Positions 44,047 through 52,708 are shown, numbered from the stretch's first letter. The stretch is DNA of 64,000 bases from Thermoplasmata archaeon (GCA_015063245.1 SUSV01000002.1:186001-250000); one strand, 5' to 3'. Made by a program: numbers and translations. Notes: a model not told the origin generated them from the letters alone.

Positions 44047-44784
44047 TCAGTTACCCTTCGCTGCTGCGACGATCTTCTCGAGCTAGTCATAATTGGCACC
44101 CTGCTCGATGACCGTTCCTGTTACGACTATGTCCGCGCCTGCGAGTCTGGCAGCCTCTGCCGCCTCAGGTGTCCTGATCCCTCCGCCTATGATGAGGGGG
44201 AGGTCGACAGCGGATTTGATGGCCTTGATCATGGCCGGCGGGATGGGCCTGTCTGCTCCGGAACCCGCTTCGAAGTAGATGAACTCGAATCCGAACATCT
44301 TGCATGCGAGCGCGTATGCGACCGCCTTCTCGATCTCGTCCTGTCCGACAACCTTCGCGCTGGTGACGCGGGCAACGGTCATTCCGGGCTCTACGATGAC
44401 GTATCCCAGGGAAATGGGCTCAACTCCCAGTTTGGCGATGATGGGGGCCGCTACGACCTGCCCGAATGTGACGAACCTCGGGTCAACGGAGTTGACGACC
44501 TGCATGAAGAAGATGGCGTCCAGCTCCTCGTTCAGGGCGTCGGGCATGGCTCCGAAAAGGATGACCGGCAGTCCCGATGCCTCTTTGATGGCTTTAGCAG
44601 TGGCGGAAAGGTTCTCTTTCGTGACACCGCTGGAGCCTCCGACGAAGATAACATCCGTTCCAGCACCCTTCATCATCTTCGCGATCTCGCCTGCTTTCTC
44701 AGCAGACTGCTTCTCGGGGTCGATGAGTGCGGCATGGATGGTTCCATTCGCTATCTTGTCGAGCATGTACTGTTTGACCGTCAT
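44047..44784 (-). CDS. Geranylgeranylglyceryl phosphate synthase family protein with in-frame UAG
   Basis: It joins geranylgeranyl diphosphate to sn-glycerol-1-phosphate, the first archaeal ether-lipid step. The TIM-barrel motifs are intact: ALIDPEK, FVGGSSGVT, FEAGSGADRPIPPAMI and GGGIRTPE. The frame meets TAG at 44085-44083 (codon 234) right after GANYD, then continues LEKIVAAAKGN to a TGA at 44049-44047. The continuation matches the normal C-terminal helix of the family, and the TGA lies 2 bases from the next start. I therefore annotate the full 245-residue product with pyrrolysine (or read-through) at 234. If UAG stops translation, the product is 233 residues. Confidence 0.8.
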
Positions 44785-44798
44785 TCAATCACGCCAAC

Positions 44799-44820
44799 GC
44801 GCCAGTCACCAGGCTGGCGC
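44799..44820 (-). promoter_or_regulatory. Leader hairpin of the GGGP synthase gene
   Basis: GCGCCAG and CTGGCGC (44814-44820 and 44799-44805) form a 7-base-pair stem with an 8-base loop in the leader, 15 bases upstream of the ATG on the minus strand. A TATA-like TTTTTATAG (44854-44846) lies beyond it. It may modulate translation or mark an upstream terminator. Confidence 0.4.
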
Positions 44821-44995
44821 TAACGGTACTGCTTATGGCTGTAATCTATAAAAATACGCTTATGCACGCGCGCAGTTATTTTACAAGTGTGAAAGAGCAG
44901 GATGCTTTTCGAACGAACTATTTCGGGAAACGAATCAAAACGATTACGCTGGCTATTATGATATGCCGCCACAGATCTAATCGGACGGTCGGGAG

Positions 44996-45985
44996 TCAGT
45001 TCTGGAAAATGTGATAGTGCCTTGTGAGCGAACCGTGGACCCTCTGCTCGAACATGTTCTGAAGGGTCATCCCTTCGATCTGGAGAGGGTGCGGAAGGAC
45101 TATTCCTGCCTTATGCCCTTTCTTCAGGCATTTGGGGATGACCTCGCCAGCGCGGCGGTAGATCTCATCGATCTTCTCCCCGCCGGTCTTCGTCGATCTT
45201 CCGTATGGGGGATCGGTGCATATGGAGTCCATCTCAGGGAACCTCTCGGCGATCTCCCCTATGTCCAGCACATCGAAGTCATGCATCTTCAGGCCGTAGA
45301 AATCGAGATTCTCCTGGCATCCGATGATCATATCCTCATCGAAATCGGATGCGACCGCTTTCATTCCCATTTCGGCAGCCTCGATGACGATGCCTCCGGT
45401 CCCGCAGAACGGGTCCAGGACGGTCTCTCCTCTCTTGACCTCGGCCATGTTGATCAGGGCCCTGGCGTATTTGGGGTGGAGAGATATCGGTGAGAAGAAT
45501 GGTCTCTCCCCGACCTTCCTCTTCTCCAGGAGGTCGGTCTCGGTGACCTTCTCCTCGATGTAGAGGTGGACTTTGTCACACATCTGCATCCTGACGATGA
45601 CATCTGGATCCTTCAGGTTCACATCGTTTTTCCTTGAGAGAAGCGCACCTGCGCTGCGGATGAGCTTCTGCGAGTCAACATCCTTCATCATCCCTTCGAA
45701 CCTCTTGGCCCTGATGGCGAACGATCCCTCGGGAAGGATGACATCTGACAATCCCGATATGTCATCGGGCGTGTACTCTCCAAGATATCTTCCTATCGAG
45801 TGCGACATCGCGATACGGTCCGCCACGGAGTCCAGGTACTTCTCATCGAAGGATGCGACTACATAGCCAGGACCGTTGGATACGATCTCAAAATGATCAG
45901 TCTCTGCTGCAAGGCATCCTTTTACCTCGGCAAGAGGCATGTCTTTCGATTCGCCGGACAGTTCGAAGAAGAATTGGGGGCTCAC
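44996..45985 (-). CDS. tRNA (guanine10-N2)-methyltransferase, Trm-G10-like
   Basis: A 329-residue methyltransferase. An N-terminal THUMP-type RNA-binding domain (to about residue 150) precedes the SAM-binding Rossmann domain with LDPFCGTGGIVIEA, the acidic end of strand 2 (ASDFDE), and the catalytic DPPYGRS. This is the set seen in archaeal Trm-G10. It starts with GTG. Upstream of it is the radA end, oriented the same way, 15 bases away, so read-through from radA is possible. Confidence 0.87.
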   Translation of the reverse strand: MSPQFFFELSGESKDMPLAEVKGCLAAETDHFEIVSNGPGYVVASFDEKYLDSVADRIAMSHSIGRYLGEYTPDDISGLSDVILPEGSFAIRAKRFEGMMKDVDSQKLIRSAGALLSRKNDVNLKDPDVIVRMQMCDKVHLYIEEKVTETDLLEKRKVGERPFFSPISLHPKYARALINMAEVKRGETVLDPFCGTGGIVIEAAEMGMKAVASDFDEDMIIGCQENLDFYGLKMHDFDVLDIGEIAERFPEMDSICTDPPYGRSTKTGGEKIDEIYRRAGEVIPKCLKKGHKAGIVLPHPLQIEGMTLQNMFEQRVHGSLTRHYHIFQN

Positions 45986-46000
45986 GCCCCTGTTTAGTGT

Positions 46001-46942
46001 TTAATCCTTAATACCGTCTTCGGTGACCATGAAGACAGCCTCGCCCTCAGGAAGGTTGGGTGAGTCGATGAGTCTTGCGATCCTCTTTCCTGCTTTTCCT
46101 TTCCTCAGGTAGATACGGAATGTCGCGGTGTGACCTACGATATGTCCCCCGATGGGCCTGGTGGGGTCTCCGAAGAACGCATCAGGCTTTGCAGCGACCT
46201 GGTTGGTGACTGCGATGACCGCGTTGTTCAGCGTAGCGAAGTTGAGCAGGTCGTGCATGTGGCGGTTGAGGATCTGCTGCCTCTCGGCGAGCGCTCCCCT
46301 TCCCACATACTCTGCTCTGAAGTGCGATGTGAGCGAGTCCACGATCAGCAGCTTGACCTTGAGGGTCTGAGCGAGCTCGAGGGCCTTGTCCACGAGCAGC
46401 ACCTGGTGCTGTGAATTGAATGCCCTGGCGACGTGGATCCTCTTGAGGGTCTCCTCAGGATCCGCTCCGAGGTATGTCGCCATCTGGATGATCCTCTCGG
46501 GTCTGAACGTATTCTCTGTGTCGATGATGATGACGTCCGAGTCGAATCCGCCCTTTTCCTCCGGGAGCGTGGCGTTCACAGCGAGCTGGAAGCAGACCTG
46601 CGTCTTGCAGCTTCCGAACTCTCCGAACAGCTCCACGATGGACTGCGTTTCGAGTCCTCCGTTGAGGAGCTCGTCGAATGCTTTCGATCCGGTAGTCAGT
46701 TTTGTGATTGACTTGCGTCTTTCCAGGATGTCTTCTCCTGTTTCGAAACCGCCAATGTCCGCGCAAAGCTTGGCACCCTCGATGATGTCCATTGCTTTCT
46801 TCTCCCCGATCTCACAAGCTTCTGAGAGTTCGGATGGGGAAGCGACTGCGATGGCCATCAGTTCGTTGTATCCTGCTTCACGGAGTTTTTCTGCTATGGC
46901 TGGTCCTACTCCTGGTATGTCTTCAAGGGTTTTTGTGGCCAT
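46001..46942 (-). CDS. radA: DNA repair and recombination protein RadA
   Basis: The archaeal recombinase, 313 residues. An N-terminal helix-hairpin-helix domain ([16 protein letters not shown]) precedes the RecA core. Walker A reads GEFGSCKTQ: the Gly of GxxxxGKT is Cys here (codon TGC). Walker B is [15 protein letters not shown], and the ADP contacts ITNQV and [12 protein letters not shown] are normal. I chose the ATG at 46942 because [13 protein letters not shown] matches the family; extension upstream runs into repeats. The changed Walker A residue is unusual and is listed as a finding. Confidence 0.9.
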   Translation of the reverse strand: MATKTLEDIPGVGPAIAEKLREAGYNELMAIAVASPSELSEACEIGEKKAMDIIEGAKLCADIGGFETGEDILERRKSITKLTTGSKAFDELLNGGLETQSIVELFGEFGSCKTQVCFQLAVNATLPEEKGGFDSDVIIIDTENTFRPERIIQMATYLGADPEETLKRIHVARAFNSQHQVLLVDKALELAQTLKVKLLIVDSLTSHFRAEYVGRGALAERQQILNRHMHDLLNFATLNNAVIAVTNQVAAKPDAFFGDPTRPIGGHIVGHTATFRIYLRKGKAGKRIARLIDSPNLPEGEAVFMVTEDGIKD

Positions 46943-47000
46943 TGTTGATTCCTCAGAATCTCTATCATTCAATCTATATTTAAAGTTGAGAAGGGGGTGA

Positions 47001-47136
47001 GTGAAAGTGTAAGTTGCTATTTCGATGAGCCAGACTAACATTCTTAGAGAGTGAAAGTGGACTGGATGCAGTTATGACCATTATTAATAATTTGGGGTAT
47101 TTAGATTGAGACCCAGTGAATGAGTGGTGAAAGTGG
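47001..47136 (+). repeat. Three direct repeats GTGAAAGTG between radA and the 47275 gene
   Basis: The word GTGAAAGTG occurs at 47001-47009, 47051-47059 and 47127-47135, each in a G/A-rich context (GAGTGAAAGTG or GGTGAAAGTGG). The stretch 46943-47274 holds no credible gene. Spacings of 50 and 76 bases rule out a CRISPR array. They could be protein-binding sites for the divergent radA and membrane-protein promoters. Confidence 0.4.
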
Positions 47137-47193
47137 AATTTTCTTACTATTATCTTGGCTGTGATTCGGATAAAAACGTTGCGTCGACCGATA

Positions 47194-47247
47194 TTAATAT
47201 ATAATGTTGATTTTACTTTTATTCTTAAGATTGCATCAGGGATGCAA
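47194..47247 (+). promoter_or_regulatory. Promoter and leader hairpin of the 47275 gene
   Basis: A strong TATA element (TTAATATATAA at 47194-47204) is followed in the leader by TTGCATC-AGG-GATGCAA (47231-47247), a perfect 7-base-pair hairpin with a 3-base loop. AGGTGA at 47264-47269 is the ribosome site. The hairpin lies about 28 bases ahead of the ATG. Confidence 0.5.
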
Positions 47248-47274
47248 CTCTATCATCTAAAAAAGGTGAAATAT

Positions 47275-47769
47275 ATGGATAGTCAGCAATTTAACTACCT
47301 TGGTATCATCGGAATCGTTGGTGCCGCTCTGATGGTCATCGGAGTTTTCATGAACTGGATTACCATCGATGCTGTTCTCGGCGACGACATCAAGTACAGC
47401 GGAATGGACATCTGGTCCGACCGCGGTGACAAGTACGAACTTCCCAACCAGCTTAAGTACACATTCGTTCCCCTCTTCTCACTGATTGCGGGAATCATTG
47501 CACTTTTGCTCATGATCCTCCCCACATTCATGAACATGGACAAGTTCCAGAACATCAACAACATCCTCGGAATTGTTGCAACCGTTCTCTCACTCATCGT
47601 CGTTGTATGTGGACTCCTGTTCTACTTCCAGACCCCTGATGACTGGGACGACCCCCTCAGAAAGATTGACGGAATCAAGATCAACTTCGGATTCTGGCTT
47701 GTCATCGTCGGAGCAATCATCACCTTCATCGGTGGTGCAATGCCTATCCTGAAGAACAAGGCACTCTGA
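47275..47769 (+). CDS. Four-helix membrane protein of unknown function
   Basis: A 164-residue protein with four hydrophobic segments, at about residues 8-28, 60-83, 98-118 and 136-158. The loop between helices 1 and 2 (about 35 residues, charged) is predicted outside. The codon use is strongly optimised and the promoter, leader and terminator are all well formed, so it is probably well expressed. AGGTGA supports the ATG at 47275; the upstream in-frame ATG at 47155 lies before the TATA element. No named family recognised. Confidence 0.85.
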   Translation: MDSQQFNYLGIIGIVGAALMVIGVFMNWITIDAVLGDDIKYSGMDIWSDRGDKYELPNQLKYTFVPLFSLIAGIIALLLMILPTFMNMDKFQNINNILGIVATVLSLIVVVCGLLFYFQTPDDWDDPLRKIDGIKINFGFWLVIVGAIITFIGGAMPILKNKAL

Positions 47770-47785
47770 GAATCTAAACTATAAA

Positions 47786-47801
47786 GGCGGGCTTGCCCGC
47801 C
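47786..47801 (+). terminator. Hairpin terminator of the 47275 gene
   Basis: GGCGGGC-TT-GCCCGCC is a perfect 7-base-pair stem 17 bases after the stop, followed by the T-rich CACTTTACTTTTATTC. It suits either strand's end, since the arsR gene converges from the right. Confidence 0.7.
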
Positions 47802-47845
47802 ACTTTACTTTTATTCTTAAAAATTACCGGAAACTGTCAAAGGAT

Positions 47846-48214
47846 TCATTCCTTGGGACAGGTTATCAGCATCAGATCCTCGATCATGTGATGGAGGTAC
47901 TCCACCTCAGGTGAATCCACCGCCTTGTAGTACACTTCCTTCCCCATGCGCCTGCTCTGGATCAGACCGCTCTCCTTCAGGGAGCGAAGGTGATGGGAGA
48001 CGGCGGGACTGGACATGCCCATGATCGATGAGATGTTCATGACGCAGCCTTCGTAATGGCAGAGCAGCCAGAATATGCGTATTCTCGTGCTATCTACCAG
48101 CTGCGCAAGGAGCTCGGAGACCTCGTCGAAACCAGTCGTACTCTCCAGGAGGTCCGCCAGCCTGCCGGCATCCTCGATGTCGCCATGGTCGTGCGGTAGG
48201 TTCCTTCCGGTCAT
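47846..48214 (-). CDS. ArsR/SmtB-family metal-responsive repressor
   Basis: A 122-residue winged-helix repressor. The recognition helix region reads MNISSIMGMSSPAVSHHLRSLKESGLI, and the wing is SRRMGKEVYYKAV. LLCHYEGC (helix 3 equivalent) and the C-terminal TCPKE provide cysteines that, with the N-terminal HDHGD, could bind Zn, Cd or Pb. The ATG at 48214 is preceded by GGAGATG. It is transcribed away from the HMA and P-type ATPase genes, so it very likely controls them through the palindrome at 48271-48296. Confidence 0.9.
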   Translation of the reverse strand: MTGRNLPHDHGDIEDAGRLADLLESTTGFDEVSELLAQLVDSTRIRIFWLLCHYEGCVMNISSIMGMSSPAVSHHLRSLKESGLIQSRRMGKEVYYKAVDSPEVEYLHHMIEDLMLITCPKE

Positions 48215-48270
48215 TCTACATCTCCTTGTTTTAGAACAATATGATAATCCCATTCTCTATAATTAAATAG

Positions 48271-48296
48271 TTGTTTAATCATATTCAATTAAACAA
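48271..48296. promoter_or_regulatory. Palindromic operator between arsR and the metal-export genes
   Basis: TTGTTTAAT (48271-48279) and ATTAAACAA (48288-48296) are perfect inverted arms around an 8-base spacer. The site lies in an A/T-rich divergent promoter. Size and symmetry suit a dimeric ArsR/SmtB repressor. Confidence 0.65.
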
Positions 48297-48326
48297 ATGC
48301 TTAATCGTTTAAGCAAGGTGATTCGG

Positions 48327-48545
48327 ATGAAGAAGAAGTTCAATATCGAGGTCGACTGTGCTAACTGTGCCGCGAAGATGGAGGAGGCTACAAAGAAGAC
48401 CCCTGGGGTCAAGGATGCAGTTGTCAACTTCGTGATGCAGAAGATGACGGTCGAGTTCGAGGAAGGGGCCGATCTCAACGACGTCATGAAGCAGGTCCTT
48501 AAGAACTGCAAGAAGGTCGAGAGCGACATAGAGATCGAGATCTGA
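48327..48545 (+). CDS. Heavy-metal-associated (HMA) domain protein
   Basis: A 72-residue single-domain metallochaperone with the beta-alpha-beta-beta-alpha-beta HMA fold. VDCANCAAKME holds the C-x2-C metal site. AAGGTGATT just upstream supports the ATG at 48327. The next gene, a P-type ATPase, has no N-terminal HMA domain of its own, so this chaperone probably passes the metal to it or acts as a split sensor domain. Confidence 0.88.
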   Translation: MKKKFNIEVDCANCAAKMEEATKKTPGVKDAVVNFVMQKMTVEFEEGADLNDVMKQVLKNCKKVESDIEIEI

Positions 48546-48569
48546 TAACCCTTAAACAAGGTCGGTACC

Positions 48570-50471
48570 GTGGTCAAGCTCAGGAAGAAGCAGAAGAAGG
48601 TCCTGTACAGGATCATCATCGCAGCCATCCTAACGCTGACATTCGTTCTGGCGCCGATCGATTACGGGGAACAGGAGAAGGAGATCAAATTCTGCCTGTT
48701 CCTCATCCCTTATCTTATCATAGGATACGACATCCTGATAAAGGCGGCCAAGGGCATAGGCCATGGTCAGGCATTCGATGAGAACTTCCTGATGGCAGTG
48801 GCTACCATCGGTGCGATGGTTCTCGGCGTGACCTATACAGGGGATTACGAGGAAGCCGTCGCGGTGATGATATTCTATCAGATAGGCGAGCTGTTCCAAG
48901 CGGTGGCCGTCGATATGAGCAGGACCAGCATCTCCAAGCTGATGGAGATCCGTCCGGATTCGGCATTCATAGAGAACGACGGGGAATTGGAGGAGGTGGA
49001 TCCCGACGATGTCGAGATCGGCACCATTATCGTGGTCAGGCCTGGTGAGAGGATCCCGATAGACGGTGTCGTCACCGAAGGTTCCTCTTCACTCAACACC
49101 TCCGCATTGACCGGAGAGAGCATCCCGCGTGATGTAACCGAGGGGGACGAGGTCCTCAGCGGCTGCATCAACCTCTCAGGGGTACTAAAGATCAGGACCA
49201 CCAAGGAGTTCGGGGAATCCACCGTATCCAAGATCCTCGACATGGTCGAGAACGCGAGCAGCAGGAAGTCGAAATCGGAGGCGTTCATCACCAAGTTCGC
49301 GAAGGTCTACACTCCATTCGTCGTCATCAGCGCATTGATCCTCGCAATAGTACCGGCATCGGTGCTGTTAGGTCTCGGAATGGATCCCGAGTATCAGATG
49401 TGGATATACCGTGCACTGACGTTCCTGGTCATCAGCTGCCCTTGCGCATTGGTCATCTCCATTCCGCTGGGATTCTTCGCGGGTCTCGGCGGAGCGAGCA
49501 GGCAGGGCGTACTGATCAAGGGATCCAACTACCTGGAGATGCTGTCATCCATCGAGACCGTGGTATTCGACAAGACCGGCACCCTCACACAGGGTGTGTT
49601 CGAGGTCACCGATGTGATCTCCAACGATATCCCCCGTGAAAGGCTGCTTGAGCTGGCAGCAGTCGCAGAATCATCCTCACCCCATCCGATAGCATCGAGT
49701 TTGGTCCGTGCGCACGGACAGGATATAGACCGCACGAGGGTCACCGGATCCGAGGATTTGCCCGGAAAAGGAGTCATTGCGACTGTGGACGGGTTAGCCG
49801 TAGCAGTCGGGAACTGGAGGCTGATGGAGCATCTCGGACTCGAGATTGGGGACATCCAATCCATCGGAACGACCGTCCACGTGGCGATAGACGGGAGGTA
49901 TGCCGGCTCCATAACCATCTCAGATATCATCAAGCCCGAATCCGCAGAGGCGATGAAGGACTTGAAGAAGGCCGGAATCAAGAAGACCGTGATGCTCACG
50001 GGCGACGCGGACATCGTCGCAAAGGAGGTCGCGGGAAGGATAGGTCTCGACGAGTTCCACAGCCAGCTCCTCCCCGGAGACAAACTGGAGTATCTGGAGA
50101 GGATCATCGGGGAATCCGGCGACGGCACCGTGGCATTCGTAGGAGACGGGATCAACGATGCCCCCTCACTGGTACGGTCGGACATCGGGATCACGATGGG
50201 GTCCATCGGTTCCGATGCAGCCATTGAGGCCTCTGATGTAGTAATTATGGATGACGACCCCAGGAAGGTCGCCATCGCCATGGGCGTATCCAGGAAGACC
50301 ATGAGGATCATCCGTCAGAACATCTACTTCACCCTGATAGTCAAGTTCCTCTTCCTAGGTCTTTCCGCCGTAGGCCTCGTCAACATGTGGCTCGCCATCA
50401 TCGCGGATGTGGGCGTCATGATCGTCGCGGTCCTGAACTCATCCCGTGCTCTCAGCTACAGGCACAGATGA
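48570..50471 (+). CDS. Heavy-metal P1B-type ATPase (Zn/Cd/Pb exporter-like)
   Basis: A 633-residue membrane pump. SCPCALVIS marks the transport site in the sixth metal-path helix; VVFDKTGTLTQGV holds the phosphorylated Asp; SSSPHPIASSL is the nucleotide-binding HP motif; and VGDGINDAPSLVRSD is the hinge. CPC with upstream and downstream polar residues suggests Zn, Cd or Pb. There are about eight hydrophobic helices. It starts with GTG, with AAGGT upstream, 24 bases after the HMA gene. Regulation by the divergent ArsR protein is likely. Confidence 0.92.
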   Translation: MVKLRKKQKKVLYRIIIAAILTLTFVLAPIDYGEQEKEIKFCLFLIPYLIIGYDILIKAAKGIGHGQAFDENFLMAVATIGAMVLGVTYTGDYEEAVAVMIFYQIGELFQAVAVDMSRTSISKLMEIRPDSAFIENDGELEEVDPDDVEIGTIIVVRPGERIPIDGVVTEGSSSLNTSALTGESIPRDVTEGDEVLSGCINLSGVLKIRTTKEFGESTVSKILDMVENASSRKSKSEAFITKFAKVYTPFVVISALILAIVPASVLLGLGMDPEYQMWIYRALTFLVISCPCALVISIPLGFFAGLGGASRQGVLIKGSNYLEMLSSIETVVFDKTGTLTQGVFEVTDVISNDIPRERLLELAAVAESSSPHPIASSLVRAHGQDIDRTRVTGSEDLPGKGVIATVDGLAVAVGNWRLMEHLGLEIGDIQSIGTTVHVAIDGRYAGSITISDIIKPESAEAMKDLKKAGIKKTVMLTGDADIVAKEVAGRIGLDEFHSQLLPGDKLEYLERIIGESGDGTVAFVGDGINDAPSLVRSDIGITMGSIGSDAAIEASDVVIMDDDPRKVAIAMGVSRKTMRIIRQNIYFTLIVKFLFLGLSAVGLVNMWLAIIADVGVMIVAVLNSSRALSYRHR

Positions 50472-50513
50472 CCGGTGTTACCGGCGTGTTAACAACAGTA
50501 CTATATCCTCGGA

Positions 50514-50529
50514 CGAAGTTCGAACTTCG
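50514..50529. promoter_or_regulatory. Palindrome upstream of the MATE gene
   Basis: CGAAGTTCGAACTTCG is a perfect 16-base palindrome 34 bases before the ATG at 50564 and just after a TATA-like CTATAT (about 50501-50506). Its position over the start of transcription suggests a repressor site; no matching regulator is adjacent. Confidence 0.45.
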
Positions 50530-50563
50530 GACTGACATCTGAATCAGTGCAGGACGATACGCT

Positions 50564-51955
50564 ATGTCTTCGAAGGATGACCTGAACAGGATGCTCGGTG
50601 AGCCCAAGGCGGCCATCAGGGCGATGATCCTCCCGTTCCTTCTAGCGATGGCCGTCGTCGAGATGAACCAGTTCATCGATACATTCTGGGTCTCGGGGCT
50701 GGGTGCCAGGTCGGCCTCGGCGGTTTCCACAATCATCCCCGTCTACGGTCTGATGATGTGCGCCGGCCTGGGGATCGCGGCAGGGATCACGACCACAGGT
50801 GCATTCAGGCTTGGGCGCGGAGAGTATGATCAGGCAGGAAGGCTGGCAGCCAATGCCCTGATCCTCGGGATCGTGTTCGCGGTAGCGGCATCTGTATTGG
50901 TAGCGATATTCCTCAACCCCATCATCGATATCATGGGTGCGCAGGATGTTCGCGACGAGGCTGTGGAGTACATGATGCCCTACATCCTCATGTCCCCTGC
51001 CATCCTTCTGCTGTCGATCGTAGGCGGTATGCTCAGGGCGGAAGGCGCAGCTAAGAAGTCCACAATTATCCAGATAGCGGCCGCGGTGTTCAACATGGTC
51101 CTCGACCCCATCCTGATCTACGGGCTGGACCTCGGCGTGTTCGGAGCAGGTCTCGCCACTGCGGTTTCATCATTGCTGGCTCTTATCATCGGATTGTATT
51201 GGTACATCAGGAAGAGGACGGTCATAGGGATCGACAGGAGCAACTTCCATGCGGACAGGGAGGCAATGTCGGAGGTGCTCGGGGTAGGGGGTCCGAAGAC
51301 GGTTCAGATGTTCATCTCGAACTTCACCGATTTCCTGCAGAGGATATTTCTCATCATAGCCGGAGGGACCAACGCCGTCATGCTCTACAACTACTCGTGG
51401 AGGTACATCGGTGTCGTCACCCTTCCCGGAAGGGCTGTCGACACGGCGATGCTGCCTGTATGCTCTTCGGCATTCGGAAGGGAGGATCTGGAGAAGATGA
51501 AGACAGGATTCCTCTATTCTGCGAAGCTCGTGGCGATATTCGGAACGATATTCGCGGTCATCCTCTTCGTTTTCGCTGAGCCGCTGATGTCGATCATGAC
51601 GTACGAGGAATCGATGAATGAGATACTGTCCGACTTCGTCTGGACGCTGAGGGTATCATGCTTCCTGATACCGTTCGCCGCGCTGATGGGCGTGGGGGCC
51701 TCGATGCTCCAGGCGATGAAGAAAGCGAAGATCCCCATGTACTTCTATATCGTCTGGGGATTCATCAAGATCGGACTGTATGCGATAGCCGCTTACGGCT
51801 ATTTCGGGGTCGACCCATTCGAGGGTATAATCTACTGCATGGTGGCAGTCCACATCGGCGGAGCATTCGCGATGAATGCATTCGCTCTCAAGGAATACAG
51901 GACAATCAAGAGATACGTCCAGAACAAGGACGGGACGTCGCAGAGGATTAATTGA
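50564..51955 (+). CDS. MATE-family multidrug/toxin exporter
   Basis: A 463-residue protein with twelve hydrophobic helices in two similar halves, as in MATE (NorM/DinF-like) antiporters. Family features include a long first helix with FIDTFWVSGLGARSASAVS and the inter-half loop. The exported compound and coupling ion (Na or H) are unknown. The 3' end overlaps the convergent methyltransferase gene by 8 bases. A palindrome precedes the gene. Confidence 0.9.
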   Translation: MSSKDDLNRMLGEPKAAIRAMILPFLLAMAVVEMNQFIDTFWVSGLGARSASAVSTIIPVYGLMMCAGLGIAAGITTTGAFRLGRGEYDQAGRLAANALILGIVFAVAASVLVAIFLNPIIDIMGAQDVRDEAVEYMMPYILMSPAILLLSIVGGMLRAEGAAKKSTIIQIAAAVFNMVLDPILIYGLDLGVFGAGLATAVSSLLALIIGLYWYIRKRTVIGIDRSNFHADREAMSEVLGVGGPKTVQMFISNFTDFLQRIFLIIAGGTNAVMLYNYSWRYIGVVTLPGRAVDTAMLPVCSSAFGREDLEKMKTGFLYSAKLVAIFGTIFAVILFVFAEPLMSIMTYEESMNEILSDFVWTLRVSCFLIPFAALMGVGASMLQAMKKAKIPMYFYIVWGFIKIGLYAIAAYGYFGVDPFEGIIYCMVAVHIGGAFAMNAFALKEYRTIKRYVQNKDGTSQRIN

Positions 51956-52580
51956 CGATCTCGCCACACCTGATACCGATGTAAGCGCAGTACGGGTCGG
52001 TCCTGCTTGCGAGGACAGCAGTCCTGAATCCGGCGAAGGTCATCATCTCCTTCAGCTTGAGGTCCGAGATGATGTTGGCCATCCCCTCGTATTCCTTCCT
52101 CTGCTCATCCGTGGGTTCGCCATCGAAATGGAGGCCTGCCGTGAGGAGTATCGTCCCTCCCATCTTGGTGACCCTTCCCAGTTCCCTCAGGCCCGCCTTG
52201 AGGTCGTTCCAGAAGAAATGACTGGCGTTGGACACGACCATATCGAATGTTCCGTCCTCGAACGGGAGGTCCATCACGTCGGCGACTTGGACATCCAGGC
52301 GTCCTGAGTCGATGAACTCCTTGTTGTACTCTTTCGCATAATCCACACAAAGCTCGGATATGTCGATGGCAGAGGCTGATGCCTTCGGATACTTCTCGAG
52401 GATGATCCTGGTGAATATCCCTCCTCCGCATCCGACATCGAGGATCCTCTTGGGGGAGATGTAGGGGAGATTGTCCACGCCCCACATGATCTGCGGCGTG
52501 TGCCCTGCGTTCATGTCCTTTATGACTTTCATCCCTTCATCACCGTGGGGATTGCCGTATTGTGAGAGGTCCTCGTCCAT
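51948..52580 (-). CDS. SAM-dependent methyltransferase, class I
   Basis: A 210-residue protein with the SAM-binding motif ILDVGCGGGIFTRII, acidic end of strand 2 (AIDIS), motif D-x-P-F-E-D-G-T-F-D and post-motif WNDLKAGLRELGRVTKMGG. This is the generic small-molecule methyltransferase pattern (ubiquinone/menaquinone or tRNA related). The substrate is not identifiable. I chose the ATG at 52580. It is convergent with the MATE gene and divergent from tRNA-Thr. Confidence 0.85.
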   Translation of the reverse strand: MDEDLSQYGNPHGDEGMKVIKDMNAGHTPQIMWGVDNLPYISPKRILDVGCGGGIFTRIILEKYPKASASAIDISELCVDYAKEYNKEFIDSGRLDVQVADVMDLPFEDGTFDMVVSNASHFFWNDLKAGLRELGRVTKMGGTILLTAGLHFDGEPTDEQRKEYEGMANIISDLKLKEMMTFAGFRTAVLASRTDPYCAYIGIRCGEIVN

Positions 52581-52708
52581 CGTATCTGAACACGGAATGC
52601 CATCGGATGATATCAACTATTCCCACGGTGTATGCTTTTTAGAGTACGGCTGCTGATGACGACCCCCCAACTTTTTAATATGGGTCGGTTCTATCCCGAT
52701 TCACACAT

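Noticed and set aside
44785..44995. A gene upstream of GGGP synthase
   Set aside because: Only a TATA-like patch and a leader hairpin are visible; no open frame with a start and ribosome site.
47001..47136. CRISPR array
   Set aside because: GTGAAAGTG repeats are only 9 bases long with irregular spacing (50 and 76), and no cas genes are near.
47155..47274. Longer N-terminus for the 47275 membrane protein
   Set aside because: The in-frame ATG at 47155 lies before the TATA element and leader hairpin; AGGTGA fits the ATG at 47275.
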